A stretch of DNA of 64,000 nt, taken from Bacillus sp. AFS029637 (lineage in GTDB: Bacteria > Bacillota > Bacilli > Bacillales > Bacillaceae_G). A program made the position numbers and the translations under genes. Below, piece after piece: positions 52,742-63,954 of the stretch. Location of the stretch: assembly GCF_002584985.1 (NCBI RefSeq), contig NZ_NUPZ01000024.1, forward strand, positions 3,248-67,247. Reading direction: 5' to 3'. Position 1 is the stretch's first letter. Each line of letters begins with the position of its first letter. The notes under the pieces are model-generated. The model searched no databases. It saw only the letters and a program-made list of their open reading frames with translations, and was not told the origin of the DNA.

Positions 52742-55342
52742 ATGGACTTAAATCAAATGACAACAAAAACACAAGAGGCGATTATGAGTGCCCAATCTTT
52801 AGCGGTATCTCATCATCACCAAGAAGTAGATACTGTTCATCTATTACTTGCATTATTAGAGGAGCAAGATGGATTAGCAGTACGTATATTTCAAAAAATG
52901 AATGTTGATATAGAAGCATTAAAGCAAGGCGTAGAAAGCTTAATTAAAAAGAAACCTTCTGTAACGGGAAGTGGAGCAGAAGCTGGAAAATTGTATATAA
53001 CAAGCACTCTGCAACAACTGCTTGTAAGAGCAGGGAAGGAAGCCGAAAAACTGCAGGATGATTACATTTCAGTCGAACATGTACTGCTTGCTTTTGCTGA
53101 AGAAAAAGGCGATATCAATCAATTATTTATAAGACTTCATATTACGAAAGATAATTTATTACAGTCTTTAATGACAGTTCGGGGGAATCAAAGAGTGACT
53201 AGTCAAAATCCAGAAGCAACTTATGAAGCGTTAGAAAAATATGGCCGTGATTTAGTGGCGGAAGTGAGAGCGGGGAAAATTGATCCTGTAATCGGCCGCG
53301 ATAGTGAAATTCGCCGTGTGATCCGCATTCTTTCACGTAAAACGAAAAACAATCCGGTTTTAATTGGTGAACCAGGTGTTGGTAAAACAGCGATCGTTGA
53401 AGGATTAGCACAGCGTATTGTGAAAAAGGACGTACCAGAAGGCTTAAAAGATAGAACAATCTTTGCGTTAGATATGAGTGCACTCGTAGCTGGTGCAAAA
53501 TTCCGTGGTGAGTTCGAAGAGCGTTTGCAAGCTGTATTAAATGAAATTAAAAAGAGTGAAGGACGCATTTTATTATTCATCGATGAACTTCATACAATCG
53601 TCGGCGCTGGTAAAACAGAAGGGGCGATGGACGCAGGAAATATGTTAAAACCGATGCTTGCGCGTGGTGAACTGCATTGTATTGGGGCAACAACATTAGA
53701 TGAATATCGTAAATATATTGAGAAAGATCCAGCGCTAGAGAGACGTTTCCAACAAGTATTAGCAGAAGAGCCAACTGTTGAAGACACCATTTCCATTTTA
53801 CGTGGATTAAAAGAGCGTTTTGAAATTTATCACGGTGTAAATATTCATGACCGTGCAATTGTAGCAGCATCCGTTTTATCAGATCGATACATTTCTGATC
53901 GATTCTTACCAGATAAAGCGATTGACCTTGTTGATGAAGCGTGCGCAACAATTCGTACAGAAATTGATTCTATGCCAACAGAATTAGATGAAGTAACGCG
54001 CCGTATTATGCAGTTAGAAATTGAGGAAGCAGCTCTTGGAAAAGAAACAGACCGTGGTAGCCAAGAACGTCTAAAAACGTTGCAACGTGAATTGTCGGAT
54101 TTAAAAGAAGTTGCAAGTAGTATGAGAGCGAAATGGGAGAAAGAAAAAGAAGATATTCACAAAGTTCGTGACTTACGCGAACATTTAGAGCGCCTGCGCC
54201 GAGAGTTAGAAGAAGCGGAAGGTAATTACGATTTAAATAAAGCAGCTGAACTTCGTCACGGGAAAATTCCAGCGATTGAAAAAGAGTTAAAAGAAGCAGA
54301 AGAAATGGGCGCGCATAATAAACAAGAAAATCGTTTATTACGTGAGGAAGTAAGTGAAGAAGAGATTGCAGATATTGTTTCACGCTGGACGGGTATTCCT
54401 GTCGCAAAACTCGTTGAAGGTGAACGCGAGAAATTATTACGCTTAGAGCAAATTTTATCAGAGCGTGTCATCGGACAAGAGGAAGCGGTAAGCTTAGTAT
54501 CAGACGCAGTTCTTCGTGCTCGTGCTGGTATTAAAGATCCGAACCGTCCAATTGGTTCCTTCATCTTTTTAGGACCAACAGGTGTTGGTAAAACAGAACT
54601 TGCAAAAACGTTAGCACAGTCTTTATTTGATAGCGAAGAGCAAATGATTCGTATTGATATGTCTGAGTACATGGAGAAACATGCAGTGTCACGCTTAATT
54701 GGTGCACCTCCTGGATATGTTGGGTACGAAGAGGGTGGCCAATTAACAGAAGCAGTAAGACGTAAACCGTATTCTGTTATTTTGTTGGATGAAATTGAAA
54801 AAGCACATCCAGAAGTGTTCAACATTTTATTACAAATGTTAGACGATGGCCGCATTACAGATTCACAAGGGCGTATGGTAGACTTTAAAAACACGGTTAT
54901 TATTATGACTTCAAATATTGGATCTGCTCACTTATTAGAAGGGCTAGAAGAAGATGGCTCTATTAAAGAAGAGTCAAGAGAACTTGTAATGGGGCAATTA
55001 AGAGGGCATTTCCGACCAGAATTTTTAAACCGTGTTGATGAAATTATTTTATTCAAACCTCTTACAACGAATGAAATTAAAGGTATTGTTGATAAAATTG
55101 TAAAAGAATTACAAGACCGTTTAGCTGACCGTCACATTACAGTGGAATTAACAAATGCAGCAAAAGAATTCGTTGTAGAAGCAGGCTTTGACCCAATGTA
55201 CGGAGCTCGTCCGTTAAAACGATATGTACAGCGTCAAGTCGAAACGAAGTTAGCACGAGAGTTAATTGCAGGAACGATTACTGACAATAGTCACGTAGTG
55301 GTTGATGTTGAAAATAACGAGTTAGTCGTTGATGTGAAATAA
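52742..55342 (+). CDS. clpB: ATP-dependent chaperone ClpB
   Basis: Protein of 866 aa, full-length ClpB. N-terminal Clp-N domain (about 1-145), first AAA+ with GEPGVGKT (about 204) and VDLVDEACA, a long coiled-coil middle domain (about 400-520) that distinguishes ClpB from ClpC/ClpE, and a second AAA+ with GPTGVGKTE (about 605). It resolves protein aggregates with DnaK. ATG at 52742 is chosen because GGAGGG precedes it; the frame extends 19 codons upstream through the operator. B. subtilis 168 lacks clpB, so this is an insertion relative to its yjzC-yjzD order. Confidence 0.96.
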   Translation: MDLNQMTTKTQEAIMSAQSLAVSHHHQEVDTVHLLLALLEEQDGLAVRIFQKMNVDIEALKQGVESLIKKKPSVTGSGAEAGKLYITSTLQQLLVRAGKEAEKLQDDYISVEHVLLAFAEEKGDINQLFIRLHITKDNLLQSLMTVRGNQRVTSQNPEATYEALEKYGRDLVAEVRAGKIDPVIGRDSEIRRVIRILSRKTKNNPVLIGEPGVGKTAIVEGLAQRIVKKDVPEGLKDRTIFALDMSALVAGAKFRGEFEERLQAVLNEIKKSEGRILLFIDELHTIVGAGKTEGAMDAGNMLKPMLARGELHCIGATTLDEYRKYIEKDPALERRFQQVLAEEPTVEDTISILRGLKERFEIYHGVNIHDRAIVAASVLSDRYISDRFLPDKAIDLVDEACATIRTEIDSMPTELDEVTRRIMQLEIEEAALGKETDRGSQERLKTLQRELSDLKEVASSMRAKWEKEKEDIHKVRDLREHLERLRRELEEAEGNYDLNKAAELRHGKIPAIEKELKEAEEMGAHNKQENRLLREEVSEEEIADIVSRWTGIPVAKLVEGEREKLLRLEQILSERVIGQEEAVSLVSDAVLRARAGIKDPNRPIGSFIFLGPTGVGKTELAKTLAQSLFDSEEQMIRIDMSEYMEKHAVSRLIGAPPGYVGYEEGGQLTEAVRRKPYSVILLDEIEKAHPEVFNILLQMLDDGRITDSQGRMVDFKNTVIIMTSNIGSAHLLEGLEEDGSIKEESRELVMGQLRGHFRPEFLNRVDEIILFKPLTTNEIKGIVDKIVKELQDRLADRHITVELTNAAKEFVVEAGFDPMYGARPLKRYVQRQVETKLARELIAGTITDNSHVVVDVENNELVVDVK

Positions 55343-55378
55343 AAAAAGAGTTCGGATAAAATCCGGACTCTTTTTTTA
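55341..55378. terminator. Bidirectional terminator between clpB and yjzD
   Basis: Stem AAAAGAGTTCGGAT / ATCCGGACTCTTTT with T- and A-runs. Confidence 0.92.
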
Positions 55379-55558
55379 ATGTTGTTCTACTGGCTCGTTT
55401 GGAATCGTAGCTGAAATCGCTAGTACTAATACCGCAAGAACAACTGAGAAAATAGACGCTTGGTTAAAATCGTATGTACCGCCAGTCATAGAGCCGATTA
55501 CGTAGCTCATCATATGTACAAGCGCGAACGACCAAATTAATGCCCAAATGAAACGCAT
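55376..55558 (-). CDS. yjzD: YjzD-like membrane protein (DUF2929)
   Basis: Protein of 60 aa with two membrane helices (about 4-22 and 34-51). Sequence and position match B. subtilis YjzD. AGGTG precedes the start. Function unknown. Confidence 0.8.
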   Translation of the reverse strand: MRFIWALIWSFALVHMMSYVIGSMTGGTYDFNQASIFSVVLAVLVLAISATIPNEPVEQH

Positions 55559-55714
55559 ATTTTACACCTCTATTCGTTCAATCTGTCCTTATTGTAACAC
55601 AATTGAAAAAAGAATATAGAAAAATATTTGTAGATTTTTCAACGCAAATTTGCATTCCGTTCATACATTATAAAAGAGTGGTTTTATACGTTTAGAAAAT
55701 AAGGCGGGGGAAAA

Positions 55715-56449
55715 ATGAGTATTACGGAACGTTTTTTTTACTTAGAAAAAGAACCATGTGTCATTTATTTACCGGAGAAGCCAAATGGGTTTTCGGTTAT
55801 GCTCCTCGGTGATTACAACTACTTTATTGAGAATGGTACAAGTTTATGGACACAGCATGCGGGAAGATCTTATTTTTTACATGGTCTTATTGAGGAAGGC
55901 TACACGGTCTTTTCTTCTAATTTATATGGGAGACACTGGGGGAACGATCAATCTGTTCGTCTAGCGAAACGTTTATATGATGTTGTTTTGAGAAAAGAGA
56001 CATTAAATACGAAAATGCACATCATGGCAGATGGTATGGGTGCGCTTGTAGCGCTTGAAATGATGAACAAATACCCTGAAAGTATACGTTCTGTCATTAT
56101 GTTAAATCCGTGTTTAGATTTGCCAGAATATGTGGAGTTCGAAAAAGAGCATAAGTTTTTTTACAAAAGATTAGTGAAGGAATTAAGTTTGGCGTACGAT
56201 TCAAAAGAAGAAGAATTAGAATCAAAAATAAATAAGAAATCATTTACGCTTCTTCCGTCTTGTGTACCTGTTAAAATTTTCGTATCAACACAAGAAAAAA
56301 GAGGAAGAAAACAATTGTTACGTAAATACGAGAAAATGAGGCAATTCAATCAATGTGATACTTCTGTCTTATTCCATCTCCAAGATGTGAAATATAAAAT
56401 GGTTAGACAAACGACTGATTTCTTTAAAAAATATGAAGAAGAATTGTGA
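55715..56449 (+). CDS. yjaU: YjaU-like alpha/beta-hydrolase fold protein, nucleophile apparently lost
   Basis: Soluble protein of 244 aa with alpha/beta-hydrolase pattern: HGLIEEGYTVFSSNLYGRHWG, then the strand-turn-helix HIMADGMGALVALEMM (about 107-122), and SVIMLNPCLDL. In active hydrolases the turn is GxSxG; here it reads ADGMG, so the serine is a glycine. Gene order supports YjaU. A non-enzymatic or altered role is possible. It is followed 57 bases later by yjaV on the same strand. Confidence 0.75.
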   Translation: MSITERFFYLEKEPCVIYLPEKPNGFSVMLLGDYNYFIENGTSLWTQHAGRSYFLHGLIEEGYTVFSSNLYGRHWGNDQSVRLAKRLYDVVLRKETLNTKMHIMADGMGALVALEMMNKYPESIRSVIMLNPCLDLPEYVEFEKEHKFFYKRLVKELSLAYDSKEEELESKINKKSFTLLPSCVPVKIFVSTQEKRGRKQLLRKYEKMRQFNQCDTSVLFHLQDVKYKMVRQTTDFFKKYEEEL

Positions 56450-56505
56450 AGCTCCCATATACATAAATGAGGAGCTATTTGTTTCAAGGGGAAAGGGTTG
56501 GTGGT

Positions 56506-57351
56506 ATGGAACGCGTGCTGATTATAGGTGCACTTACGTTTGTAGGTTATCACCTTGTGAATAAAATGATCGCAGAAGAAGTAGAAGTGTATGGACTTGA
56601 TTTTGATGAATTCGATAGTATGACAAAAATTAATGAAGAGAAGATATTGTTAATTGGGCGAAATGCTTTATTTACGTACTATTCCATAAGGGATGAGGAT
56701 GGATGGAGATCAGTAGAGGGAGAGAATTTTGACACCGTTTACTTTTGCTTGTATGAACCGAATCAGCAAAGCGGATTTCGTAATGAAAGAGTCATATTAC
56801 AATATTTAAAGCGGATGATAAAAATGTGTGAAGAGCAAAAAATAAAGTTAAATTTAATCTCTTCTATTGAAGTAGGAAGCCAAAAGGAATCCGAAAATAA
56901 ACGTCTATTTTTGAAAGTGGAAGAAGGATTAAAAAAAGGGAAATTACAATATAGTGTATTTCGAGTTCCTACATTATATGGACCGTGGCAACCATCTTTT
57001 ATGATGTATCATCAGCTCATTTTATCAGAACTGGATGAGAAAGAGTGCCGTTGTACGAGTGAGGAAAAAGGGGGCGATTTACTTTACGTTGAAGATGTAT
57101 GTGAATACTTATGGGAAAATGGAACGAACGGGGACCATGTTGGTATATACAATTTACTCAGTGGTAAACCGTCGTTATGGGAAAAAGGTATGAGCCTTTT
57201 ACGTGCAGATGATAAAGTGAGTAAAAATAGTAAAGAAGAAAGAGATGAGGCAGCCGAGGATATTTCAATTAAAAGAAATACCCCGTTAGAATACGGTTTA
57301 AATAAGCAATTGGCCCACATGAAAAAATATAAAGAGTTATACGAAGGGTAG
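56506..57351 (+). CDS. yjaV: YjaV-like NAD(P)-binding epimerase/dehydratase family protein
   Basis: Protein of 281 aa with an N-terminal Rossmann motif (LIIGALTFVGYHLV) and extended-SDR features (LNLISSIEVG, FRVPTLYGPWQ, GGDLLYVEDV). The catalytic YxxxK is not evident: the region reads NKRLFLKVEE. It may bind NAD(P) without classical epimerase chemistry. ATG at 56506 is preferred because GAAAGGGTTGG precedes it; the frame extends 13 codons further upstream. Unknown substrate. Confidence 0.75.
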   Translation: MERVLIIGALTFVGYHLVNKMIAEEVEVYGLDFDEFDSMTKINEEKILLIGRNALFTYYSIRDEDGWRSVEGENFDTVYFCLYEPNQQSGFRNERVILQYLKRMIKMCEEQKIKLNLISSIEVGSQKESENKRLFLKVEEGLKKGKLQYSVFRVPTLYGPWQPSFMMYHQLILSELDEKECRCTSEEKGGDLLYVEDVCEYLWENGTNGDHVGIYNLLSGKPSLWEKGMSLLRADDKVSKNSKEERDEAAEDISIKRNTPLEYGLNKQLAHMKKYKELYEG

Positions 57352-57405
57352 CGCGCATGTTACACTATTGTATGTGAAAGTTTTATTGGAGAGGAAGAAT
57401 AGAAT

Positions 57406-57582
57406 ATGAACGAAAAAAGCATGCAATTTTTACAAATCGCAATGAAGCATTTACCAGAAGCAAAGGCAATTTTAGATTCTAATGGAATTGCACTTGATAT
57501 GGAGAAAGCACAACCAGTGTTAGAGTTATTGATGAAAGTAATGAACGAAGCATATGAGCTTGGGAAAGCAGATAAAGAATAA
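57406..57582 (+). CDS. comZ: ComG operon repressor ComZ
   Basis: Protein of 58 aa (MNEKSMQFLQIAMKHLPEAK...), matching B. subtilis ComZ in size and sequence type. It is below usual length cut-offs. GAGAGGAAG precedes the ATG. In B. subtilis comZ is paired with med, which lies between yjaV and comZ; no med gene is present here. ComZ represses comG, so it opposes ComK-driven competence. Confidence 0.85.
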   Translation: MNEKSMQFLQIAMKHLPEAKAILDSNGIALDMEKAQPVLELLMKVMNEAYELGKADKE

Positions 57583-57605
57583 AACCCTTCTTTTTGAGGG
57601 GAGAG

Positions 57606-57645
57606 AGGCTCGAACCGTGGTTAGAAGCGGTCAGGGCCTTTTTAT
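57606..57645 (+). terminator. Terminator of the yjaV-comZ unit
   Basis: Imperfect stem AGGCTCGAACCG / CGGTCAGGGCCT followed by TTTTT. Confidence 0.6.
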
Positions 57646-57766
57646 TTGGAATGAAACAAGAAAAGGTATGTTTCTGTTTCTTTTAATGAAAAATAAAGTG
57701 AATAATGCGTTAGCCTTATGTTTTGGCTGAAATATATTCTAGACAAAAATACATTTATGTTTTAAA

Positions 57767-57785
57767 ATTAGTACCAAGTCATAAT
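57767..57785 (+). promoter_or_regulatory. FapR operator upstream of fabH
   Basis: ATTAGTACCAAGTCATAAT resembles the FapR site of fatty-acid and phospholipid genes (ATTAGTACC followed by a TAAT arm). It lies 28 bases before the fabH start, so FapR repression relieved by malonyl-CoA is expected. Confidence 0.7.
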
Positions 57786-57812
57786 AATTGATATAAAACG
57801 GAGGGCTGCGAT

Positions 57813-58745
57813 GTGAGCGTGGGCATTTTAGGGATCGGAAGATATGTGCCAGAAAAAGTAGTCACAAATCACGATTTAGAGAAAATAATGGATACATCCG
57901 ATGAATGGATTCGTACGAGAACGGGAATTGCAGAAAGACGCATTGCCGATGATACAATAGATACTTCATATATGGCGGTAGAGGCTTCTAAGAAAGCACT
58001 TGAAGACGCTGGGATTAGCGGAGAGGACATCGATCTTATTTTAGTAGCGACAGTAACGCCAGATCGTGCTTTTCCAGCAGTGGCTTGTGTGATTCAAGAA
58101 GCAATTGGGGCGAAACATGCAGCTGCAATGGATTTAGGTGCAGCGTGTGCTGGTTTTATGTACGGAATGATTACAGCGCAGCAATTTATTCAAACGGGAA
58201 CTTATAAAAATGTATTAGTAGTTGGTAGTGATAAACTTTCTAAAATTGTAGACTGGAATGATCGCAATACAGCAGTATTATTTGGAGACGGAGCCGGTGC
58301 TATCGTAATGGGAGCTGTTTCAGAAGGAAGAGGCGTTCTATCTTTCGAATTAGGAGCAGACGGAAGTGGCGGTAAGCATCTTTATCAAGATGAGTATGTT
58401 ATGATGAATGGCAGAGAAGTCTTTAAATTTGCCGTTCGTCAACTTGGTGATTCATGTCTTCGCGTTTTAGATAAGGCTGGTCTTACGAAAGAGGATGTGG
58501 ATTTCTTAGTGCCGCATCAAGCGAACATTCGTATTATGGAATCGGCAAGAGAGAGGTTGAATTTACCACAAGAAAAAATGAGTATGACAATTGAAAAGTT
58601 TGGTAATACATCAGCTTCGTCAATTCCAATTGCAATGGTAGAGGAATTGCAAAATGGACGTATTCAAGACGGTGATTTAATTATACTTGTTGGTTTCGGT
58701 GGCGGATTAACATGGGGAGCAGTCGCTCTTCGTTGGGGTAAATAA
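57813..58745 (+). CDS. fabH: 3-oxoacyl-ACP synthase III
   Basis: KAS III of 310 aa with catalytic C112 ([11 protein letters not shown]), histidine in [10 protein letters not shown] and asparagine in [10 protein letters not shown]. It starts fatty-acid synthesis by joining acyl-CoA primers, branched ones in Bacillus, to malonyl-ACP. The start is GTG at 57813 with GGAGG nine bases before. Operon with fabF. Counterpart of B. subtilis FabHA (YjaX). Confidence 0.96.
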   Translation: MSVGILGIGRYVPEKVVTNHDLEKIMDTSDEWIRTRTGIAERRIADDTIDTSYMAVEASKKALEDAGISGEDIDLILVATVTPDRAFPAVACVIQEAIGAKHAAAMDLGAACAGFMYGMITAQQFIQTGTYKNVLVVGSDKLSKIVDWNDRNTAVLFGDGAGAIVMGAVSEGRGVLSFELGADGSGGKHLYQDEYVMMNGREVFKFAVRQLGDSCLRVLDKAGLTKEDVDFLVPHQANIRIMESARERLNLPQEKMSMTIEKFGNTSASSIPIAMVEELQNGRIQDGDLIILVGFGGGLTWGAVALRWGK

Positions 58746-58776
58746 GGACTGAGAGAAAAAAAGGAGTGTATTTTGT

Positions 58777-60015
58777 ATGGAAAAAAAGAGGGTCGTAATT
58801 ACAGGACTAGGAGCTGTTACACCGGTCGGAACAGATGTTGAAACAGCATGGGAAAACATTAAAAAGGGTGTATCTGGAATCGGACGACTTACAAGAATTG
58901 ATCCAGAAATGTTTCCAGCAAAAGTAGCAGCAGAAATTAACGACTTTGAAGTCGAGAAATATATTGATAAAAAAGAAGCGCGTCGTATGGATCGCTTTAC
59001 GCAATATGCAGTAGCAGCAGCGAAAATGGCAGTTGCAGATGCAAAGCTTGAGATTACAGAAGAAAACGGACCTCGAATTGGTGTGTGGATTGGTTCTGGT
59101 ATTGGTGGTATGGAGACATACGAAGAACAATTTAAAGTTTTTACTGAGAAAGGCCCGCGCCGCGTGAGCCCATTCTTCGTACCGATGATGATTCCAGATA
59201 TGGCAGCAGGTCAAGTATCAATCGCAACAGGAGCGAAGGGAATCAATACTTGTTCTGTAACAGCTTGTGCATCTGGTGCAAACTCAATTGGTGATGCATT
59301 TAAAGCAATTCAGCGCGGTGATGCTGACGCAATGATAACAGGTGGAGCAGAAGCGCCGTTAACAAGTATGGCATTCGCAGGATTCAGTTCAGCGAAAGCT
59401 TTAACATTTAATGAAGATCCAGCAACAGCTTGCCGCCCGTTCGATAAAAACCGTAGTGGTTTCGTAATGGGTGAAGGTTCAGGTATTCTCGTTCTTGAAG
59501 AATTAGAGCACGCATTAGCTCGTGGCGCTCGTATTTACGCGGAAATCGCTGGCTATGGTGCAACTGGTGATGCATTCCATATTACAATGCCTGCTCCTGG
59601 CGGTGAAGGCGGCGTGCGTGCAATGCGTCAAGCTTTAGCAGATGCAGGTCTACAGCCAGAGGACATCGATTACATTAATGCGCACGGTACAAGTACAGAT
59701 GCGAATGAAAAGTATGAAACGATGGCAATTAAAGAAACGTTCGGTGAGCATGCGTATAAAGTAGCAATTAGCTCAACGAAATCAATGACAGGTCACTTAT
59801 TAGGAGCGGCTGGTGCTGTTGAAGCGATCTTCTCGATTAAATCAATTACAGACGGAGTAATTCCTCCAACAATTAACTATGAAACACCAGATCCAGAATG
59901 TGACTTAGATTACGTACCGAATAATGCGAGACAACAAGAAGTAAACGCAGTATTAAGTAACTCACTAGGATTCGGCGGTCATAATGCAGTATTAGTATTT
60001 AAATCGTATAAATAA
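58777..60015 (+). CDS. fabF: 3-oxoacyl-ACP synthase II
   Basis: KAS II of 412 aa with catalytic cysteine in [10 protein letters not shown] (about 164), histidines in [10 protein letters not shown] and [12 protein letters not shown]. It elongates acyl-ACP and is the target of cerulenin and platensimycin. It follows fabH by 31 bases with AAAGGAG upstream of the ATG. Confidence 0.96.
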   Translation: MEKKRVVITGLGAVTPVGTDVETAWENIKKGVSGIGRLTRIDPEMFPAKVAAEINDFEVEKYIDKKEARRMDRFTQYAVAAAKMAVADAKLEITEENGPRIGVWIGSGIGGMETYEEQFKVFTEKGPRRVSPFFVPMMIPDMAAGQVSIATGAKGINTCSVTACASGANSIGDAFKAIQRGDADAMITGGAEAPLTSMAFAGFSSAKALTFNEDPATACRPFDKNRSGFVMGEGSGILVLEELEHALARGARIYAEIAGYGATGDAFHITMPAPGGEGGVRAMRQALADAGLQPEDIDYINAHGTSTDANEKYETMAIKETFGEHAYKVAISSTKSMTGHLLGAAGAVEAIFSIKSITDGVIPPTINYETPDPECDLDYVPNNARQQEVNAVLSNSLGFGGHNAVLVFKSYK

Positions 60016-60021
60016 TAGATG

Positions 60022-60074
60022 AAATAAGGTGTTTTTTCGTAACAAACTACGAAAAAACACCTTATTTATTTTTA
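60022..60074 (+). terminator. Terminator of the fabHF operon
   Basis: Perfect 20-bp stem AAATAAGGTGTTTTTTCGTA paired with its complement, six-base loop, then TATTTTT. Confidence 0.92.
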
Positions 60075-60121
60075 CGTCTTTTTTCCTTTTTGCATATACA
60101 TAAGAAAAAGGAGGGATAAAG

Positions 60122-60910
60122 ATGGGGATTGTTGAAACAGCTGAGTGGTTACATCTATATTACGGACGGCCAGAAAAACTGTGTGAAAAATTTACGAAGT
60201 ATATCCCATTGCCGAAAGAAAGATTGTATCGATTTTTAATTTCTAAAGGTATGTATCGCCCAGTCATGCGAGGAGAAAAAGAAATTAAAGAGTTAGAGAA
60301 GAAGGAAATTTGGAAAGAGTTAAGTATAGAGTATGATAAATTGAAAAATTGGTTAAAAGGTCCGGATGTCCCTATCTTTATTTTATTATCAGATTCCTAT
60401 AATCGAACTGTACAAGAAGAATATAACGGGAAAGCAGGGCTTTCGATGCGCCACGTTATTTTCTTGTTCGTATGTGGGCGGAATTCTTTAGAAGAGTTAA
60501 AAGCGTTATTGGCACATGAATATCATCATATATGCAGGTTACATCAAATTGAAACGAAAGAAACAGAGTATACATTACTTGATACGATGATCATGGAAGG
60601 GTTAGCTGAGCAAGCAGTAGCGGAAAGGTATACAGAAAAAAACAATGCACCGTGGACGACGTACCTTTCAAAAGAAGAAGCACTTTATTATTGGAGGAAC
60701 GTTGTACACGAAAGAATAACGATAAAACGGGGAACAAGGGAGCATGACATCTTATTAAATGGCCTTCATTCCTATCCGAAAATGCTTGGTTATGCACTTG
60801 GCTTTCATATTGTAAAAGATTGTGTAGCATTGGAAGAAGATACACTATCTTTATTACCTATAGATGCGAAAGAAATATTGAGTAAAGCAAATACGTTTCA
60901 TGTGCCATGA
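60122..60910 (+). CDS. yjaZ: YjaZ-like zinc metalloprotease domain protein (DUF2268)
   Basis: Protein of 262 aa with HEYHH in LLAHEYHHICRLHQ (HExxH zinc motif, about 136-149) and a downstream glutamate in MEGLAEQAV. No signal peptide or membrane helix. It matches B. subtilis YjaZ by position after fabF. DUF2268 members are predicted metallopeptidases; no substrate known. GGAGGG precedes the start. Confidence 0.85.
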   Translation: MGIVETAEWLHLYYGRPEKLCEKFTKYIPLPKERLYRFLISKGMYRPVMRGEKEIKELEKKEIWKELSIEYDKLKNWLKGPDVPIFILLSDSYNRTVQEEYNGKAGLSMRHVIFLFVCGRNSLEELKALLAHEYHHICRLHQIETKETEYTLLDTMIMEGLAEQAVAERYTEKNNAPWTTYLSKEEALYYWRNVVHERITIKRGTREHDILLNGLHSYPKMLGYALGFHIVKDCVALEEDTLSLLPIDAKEILSKANTFHVP

Positions 60911-60940
60911 AAAACAGGAGATATGGCTCCTGTTTTTTTA
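60910..60940 (+). terminator. Terminator of yjaZ
   Basis: Stem AAAACAGGAG / CTCCTGTTTT with a T-run. Confidence 0.9.
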
Positions 60941-61052
60941 AATAGTATAGAAGAAAAAATAATAATTAGAATATATTTCCTTAAGTGGAATAAAGTTAAG
61001 CAAAAATGAACATAATGATTGGTACAAACAGTAGTGAAGTGAGGGGTAGAGA

Positions 61053-61799
61053 ATGTTATATCTACATGATGTATGGGTAAATTGGTTTGAAGGTGAAGAA
61101 AATGGGTATAACGTTTGTCATTTTTACGAATGGCGGAAAGATGATACGATTGAACTATTAGATCAAGTGCCATTATTAAAAGTAGATTCCACATTATATC
61201 ATTACATCGAGAACGAATTGTTAGAGCTTCCGCAAAAGTTATTGGAAGACGTACATCATAAGGCTTATATTCGTAAAAATCACGAACGTTTGCAACAAGA
61301 ATATTGTTTTGTAGTTACAGATGGTAAAGGAATTATTGCGATTGATTCAATTGGTTACAATGTACCAATTCGAAAAAGCAGACTTATACCTCGCCAAGAG
61401 CAGATGGTATATGAGATGGTAGAAAACGTACAAGCAGAAAAGTATGAGTTCCAAGTGGAAGAAACAGAAAAAGAGCATCATATTTTATCGCCATCTCCTT
61501 TTATTATGAATGGTTTGACTCGTAAAGAAAGACAGTTAAAACAATTATTATTTATGGCGTTAGATCAATTACATACAACGAAAAATACAGCTGAGATTCG
61601 CTATTGGTACACAGAGTGGGATCCATCAGCATATGGAACGGTTCAACATATGGAGTTTGAAGATATTTGGGCTAGATTATATGATGAAGCGAAATCAGGC
61701 TGGTCTGAGAAGCATCAGCAATTATGCGAGCGCCTTGTAAAAGGACAGCCATTTTTTGAAAAGTTATGGGAAATGGAAAATGAGCAGAAGGTAAATTAA
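61053..61799 (+). CDS. yjbA: YjbA-like protein (DUF3603)
   Basis: Soluble protein of 248 aa beginning [18 protein letters not shown], acidic and lacking signals or known motifs. It matches B. subtilis YjbA by sequence type and its place between yjaZ and trpS. Function unknown. GTGAGGGG precedes the ATG. Confidence 0.85.
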   Translation: MLYLHDVWVNWFEGEENGYNVCHFYEWRKDDTIELLDQVPLLKVDSTLYHYIENELLELPQKLLEDVHHKAYIRKNHERLQQEYCFVVTDGKGIIAIDSIGYNVPIRKSRLIPRQEQMVYEMVENVQAEKYEFQVEETEKEHHILSPSPFIMNGLTRKERQLKQLLFMALDQLHTTKNTAEIRYWYTEWDPSAYGTVQHMEFEDIWARLYDEAKSGWSEKHQQLCERLVKGQPFFEKLWEMENEQKVN

Positions 61800-61827
61800 A
61801 AAAACCGCCAATTGGCGGTTTTTTTTA
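61797..61827 (+). terminator. Terminator of yjbA
   Basis: Stem AAAACCGCCA / TGGCGGTTTT with a T-run. Confidence 0.92.
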
Positions 61828-61920
61828 TGGATTCGGCAAGAATGCTCGGTGGCTTCGCGCCTTCCTGCGAGGCAAAAAACGCCTCTACGTCAGGAGCTCC
61901 ATCCCCCTCACATTCTAAGC

Positions 61921-62187
61921 GAGCCGCCTCCGCTTTTTATGAAATCCAGCTCCAGCGGCAAGCTCTTCGTGTCTAAGAACCTTCCGCATAAGAAGGCAAA
62001 AAGCGCCTTTTATGCGAAAGAACCTTAGCCAGTCAGAGCTGAACGAGCCGCTTCCGCTTTATATGAAATCCAGCTCCGGCTCCTAGCCCTTCGCGTCTAA
62101 GAACCTTCCGCATAAGAAGACAAAGAGCGTCTTCTATGCGAAAGAACCTTAGCCGTCAGGGCTAAACAGTCGCCTCCGCTTTTTATG
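61921..62187. repeat. Tandem structured GC-rich repeat, two copies of ~124 bp plus a partial third
   Basis: Copy 1 (61921-62044) and copy 2 (62045-62168) are about 85 percent alike; 62169-62187 begins a third. Each starts GAGCCGC(C/T)TCCGCTTT, has ATGAAATCCAGCTCC, then a hairpin flanked by CTAAGAACC / AACCTTAG. The inner stem pairs GCATA(A)GAAGGC with GCCTTTTATGC in copy 1 and GCATA(A)GAAGAC with GTCTTCTATGC in copy 2, a compensatory change. The base composition is richer in GC than the surroundings. The region 61828-61920 holds a related fragment. Confidence 0.75.
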
Positions 62188-63189
<1,002 letters not shown>

Positions 63190-63225
63190 CTAAAATTGAA
63201 TGCGTGATAGGGAAGAGAAGGCAAA

Positions 63226-63465
63226 CAAAAAAGCCCATTCATCCCAAAAATGATAGGGACGAATGGACCGCGGTACCACCCTAATTATTTCACTACTGTG
63301 AAATCTCTTTAATCCATAATAACGTTTGGATATAACGCCAAAGCCTACTACTTTCGGTTCGGTTTGGTGCTCAAAAGCCCATTCCACATTGTACAATTAC
63401 TTGTTCACACCAACCACAAGCTCTCTGAAATTGCCTCAATATGTACTCTTCTTTGTCATCGCATA
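63226..63465 (-). promoter_or_regulatory. T-box riboswitch of trpS
   Basis: On the minus strand AGGGTGGTACCGCGGTCC (63265-63282) is the T-box antiterminator core, followed by a terminator with stem GTCCATTCGTCCC / GGGATGAATGGGC and TTTTTT (63227-63268). The stem I region starts near GATGACAAAGAAGAGTAC (about 63443-63460). Uncharged tRNA-Trp would stop termination; a TGG is present in the stem I region. Confidence 0.92.
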
Positions 63466-63544
63466 CATATAAATTTATTTATTGTTACTTGAGCTCTTTT
63501 AATATGAAAGAACTAAAGTTTTATAACAAAATGTTTTGCTGATA

Positions 63545-63572
63545 ATTATATCATATGGGCTAGTGTTTGCAA
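63545..63572 (-). promoter_or_regulatory. Sigma-A promoter of the trpS T-box transcript
   Basis: On the minus strand TTGCAA (63567-63572) and TATAAT (63545-63550) with 16-base spacing, giving a leader of about 360 bases. Confidence 0.6.
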
Positions 63573-63573
63573 A

Positions 63574-63954
63574 CTACATCAAAATAGTAAAGCTAATGAG
63601 AGTCGAGAACACCCCAAGTACGATGCCTGTAATACATATAGGATATGTCCATTTGAATGAATATGTTTTATAAATACGTTCTTTCTTATTAACAGGTTCC
63701 TCTGCTTCTTCAATTAAAGAGTCTATTTTTTTGTTCGTACCAAATACTTTTTGGAAAGCATACATGGTTACATTAAAAAATCCATTTTGAAATATGTATA
63801 AAAAACCACCAACCAGAATAAAAAATAGTGCGATATAAAACGAGATATTGACAAAATTCAACAAAAATTGAGATGAAATGAGGAATGCGCCAATACTAGA
63901 AGCAATGATCGCTATAAAAATTAGTATACAAGTATGGAAAAAAACTTTATTCAA
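63574..63954 (-). CDS. DUF3899-like membrane protein
   Basis: Protein of 126 aa with three predicted membrane helices, a middle loop with QNGFFNVTMYAFQKVFG and a basic KKERIYKTYSF segment before the last helix. I associate it with DUF3899 from memory. TTG at 63954 is preferred because GGAGGGG sits six bases before it; the upstream TTG at 63972 overlaps that site. Function unknown. The trpS promoter begins just after its stop. Confidence 0.7.
   Translation of the reverse strand: MNKVFFHTCILIFIAIIASSIGAFLISSQFLLNFVNISFYIALFFILVGGFLYIFQNGFFNVTMYAFQKVFGTNKKIDSLIEEAEEPVNKKERIYKTYSFKWTYPICITGIVLGVFSTLISFTILM

Noticed and set aside
53221-54894. Long minus-strand frames opposite clpB
   Set aside because: They are shadows of the clpB codon pattern, with no ribosome sites or family features.
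63190-63396. Reading frame inside the trpS leader
   Set aside because: It runs through the T-box and its terminator; conserved RNA structure explains the sequence.
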